Positions 6,620 through 7,227 of a stretch of DNA of 7,227 bases are shown here, piece after piece (positions within the stretch are counted from its first letter, which is position 1; every line of letters starts with the position of its first letter). Under the pieces are notes generated by a model. The model did no database searches, was not told the origin of the DNA, and saw only the letters and a program-made list of their open reading frames with translations. The translations under genes and the position numbers were made by a program. The stretch covers positions 1-7,227 of the forward strand of contig JAQWAN010000105.1 in NCBI GenBank assembly GCA_028707655.1, read 5' to 3'. The DNA comes from Bacteroidaceae bacterium (GTDB lineage Bacteria; Bacteroidota; Bacteroidia; Bacteroidales; Bacteroidaceae).

Positions 6620-7227
6620 ATGAATAAGAGAATACATGTTGCGAATAACCTACTTTTGGTGGTTTCAATGCTTTTATTTAGTTGTCAATCGGATGATGGA
6701 GTAACCAATGCTGTTGCTAATATCCCCATCCAGATAAGTGAGAATTCATCCATCCAAACGCGTACCATAAATAGTTCTTTTGCTGCTAATGATGCCATTG
6801 GATTGTTTGTTTTTCAACCCCCGCAAACATTGAGTGATGAGCGCTGGGTAGATAATATGCAGTTTGTGTTTGATGGAAGTAGTTGGTTGCCAAATCAAGT
6901 AGCTTATTATCCCACCAATACGTCAGCCTCTACATTTATAGCCTATTATCCATATGCACCTAATCTCCTAGATCAAGCGCAATCGATAGCTTCTGTAACT
7001 GTTGCTGTAGAGCAAGATAAAGCCGAAAATTATAGCCGTTCCGATTTTTTGGTAGCAGAAAAAATGGATGTTTTTCCCTCTGATACAGCTGTACCACTTC
7101 GTTTTCAGCATAAGATGTCCAGGATAGAAATTCAACTATTGCCGGGAACAGCATATGCTTCTGCAGCCGATTTGTTGGCGGATGATCCTGTTGTTGTTAT
7201 CCGACAAGTGAAATGTGCCGCCGATTA
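6620..7227 (+). CDS. Fimbrillin-family (Mfa-like) lipoprotein, N-terminal part
   Basis: The gene runs off the right edge; 202 codons are visible with no stop. The ATG at 6620 starts a lipoprotein signal peptide: basic start (K3, R4), hydrophobic stretch about 11-20, lipobox LFSC with lipidated C22. The next residues, QSDDG, resemble the acidic lipoprotein export signal that directs Bacteroidota lipoproteins to the outer surface. The mature part shows the pattern of fimbrillin-like (Mfa_like_1) proteins: QTRT (46-49), then NDAIGLFVF (57-65), an aromatic AYYP...FIAYYPY (95-112), SDFLVAE (141-147), and VPLRFQHKMSRIEIQL (158-173). In this family such proteins are subunits, anchors or tips of type V pili, or related surface lipoproteins. 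R48 lies where an Arg-specific protease could cut, as in FimA maturation; that is inference. No clear Shine-Dalgarno or own promoter is seen. The role within a pilus cannot be settled without the downstream genes. Confidence 0.85.
   Translation, partial: MNKRIHVANNLLLVVSMLLFSCQSDDGVTNAVANIPIQISENSSIQTRTINSSFAANDAIGLFVFQPPQTLSDERWVDNMQFVFDGSSWLPNQVAYYPTNTSASTFIAYYPYAPNLLDQAQSIASVTVAVEQDKAENYSRSDFLVAEKMDVFPSDTAVPLRFQHKMSRIEIQLLPGTAYASAADLLADDPVVVIRQVKCAAD

Noticed and set aside
6960..7154. Open frame of 64 codons on the - strand near the right edge
   Set aside because: It overlaps the fimbrillin-like lipoprotein, whose + strand frame is open with signal peptide and family patterns.

Overview
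The window looks like chromosomal DNA of an AT-rich member of the Bacteroidales (Bacteroidota). The genus cannot be fixed from the sequence. Supporting signs are the Bacteroides-like AroA C-terminus, a TAnnTTTG-type promoter with a TTG 19 bases upstream, A/T-rich leaders without clear Shine-Dalgarno sequences, a two-subunit methylmalonyl-CoA mutase, and a fimbrillin-like lipoprotein whose cysteine is followed by an acidic surface-export motif.

Layout: (1) bases 1-485 hold the 3' end of aroA (EPSP synthase) on the + strand. (2) A strong hairpin at 498-536 is a shared bidirectional terminator between aroA and the converging mutase operon. (3) On the - strand, mutA (2714-4582) and mutB (555-2705) are 8 bases apart and form a two-gene operon for adenosylcobalamin-dependent methylmalonyl-CoA mutase. 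(4) The 257-base region 4583-4839 is a divergent promoter region with no gene. It holds a clear + strand promoter, a weaker - strand -7 element and short inverted repeats. (5) 4840-6501 (+) encodes a complete AspT/YidE-type membrane transporter with two central RCK_C-like domains. (6) The gap 6502-6619 contains a short palindrome, an inverted repeat and a long terminator-like hairpin. (7) From 6620 to the right edge runs the start of a fimbrillin-family (Mfa-like) lipoprotein gene, cut by the window end.

How the genes fit together: MutAB interconverts succinyl-CoA and methylmalonyl-CoA, the central step of the succinate-propionate fermentation route in Bacteroidales. The divergent transporter belongs to the family that includes aspartate:alanine exchangers and a corynebacterial succinate exporter, so a link to dicarboxylate efflux is plausible but unproven. 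AroA (aromatic amino acid synthesis) and the lipoprotein (cell surface, perhaps pilus) appear to be unrelated neighbours. No mobile element, CRISPR array, tRNA, rRNA or riboswitch was recognised. The window is mostly ordinary core metabolism; the points worth a second look are regulatory and contextual.
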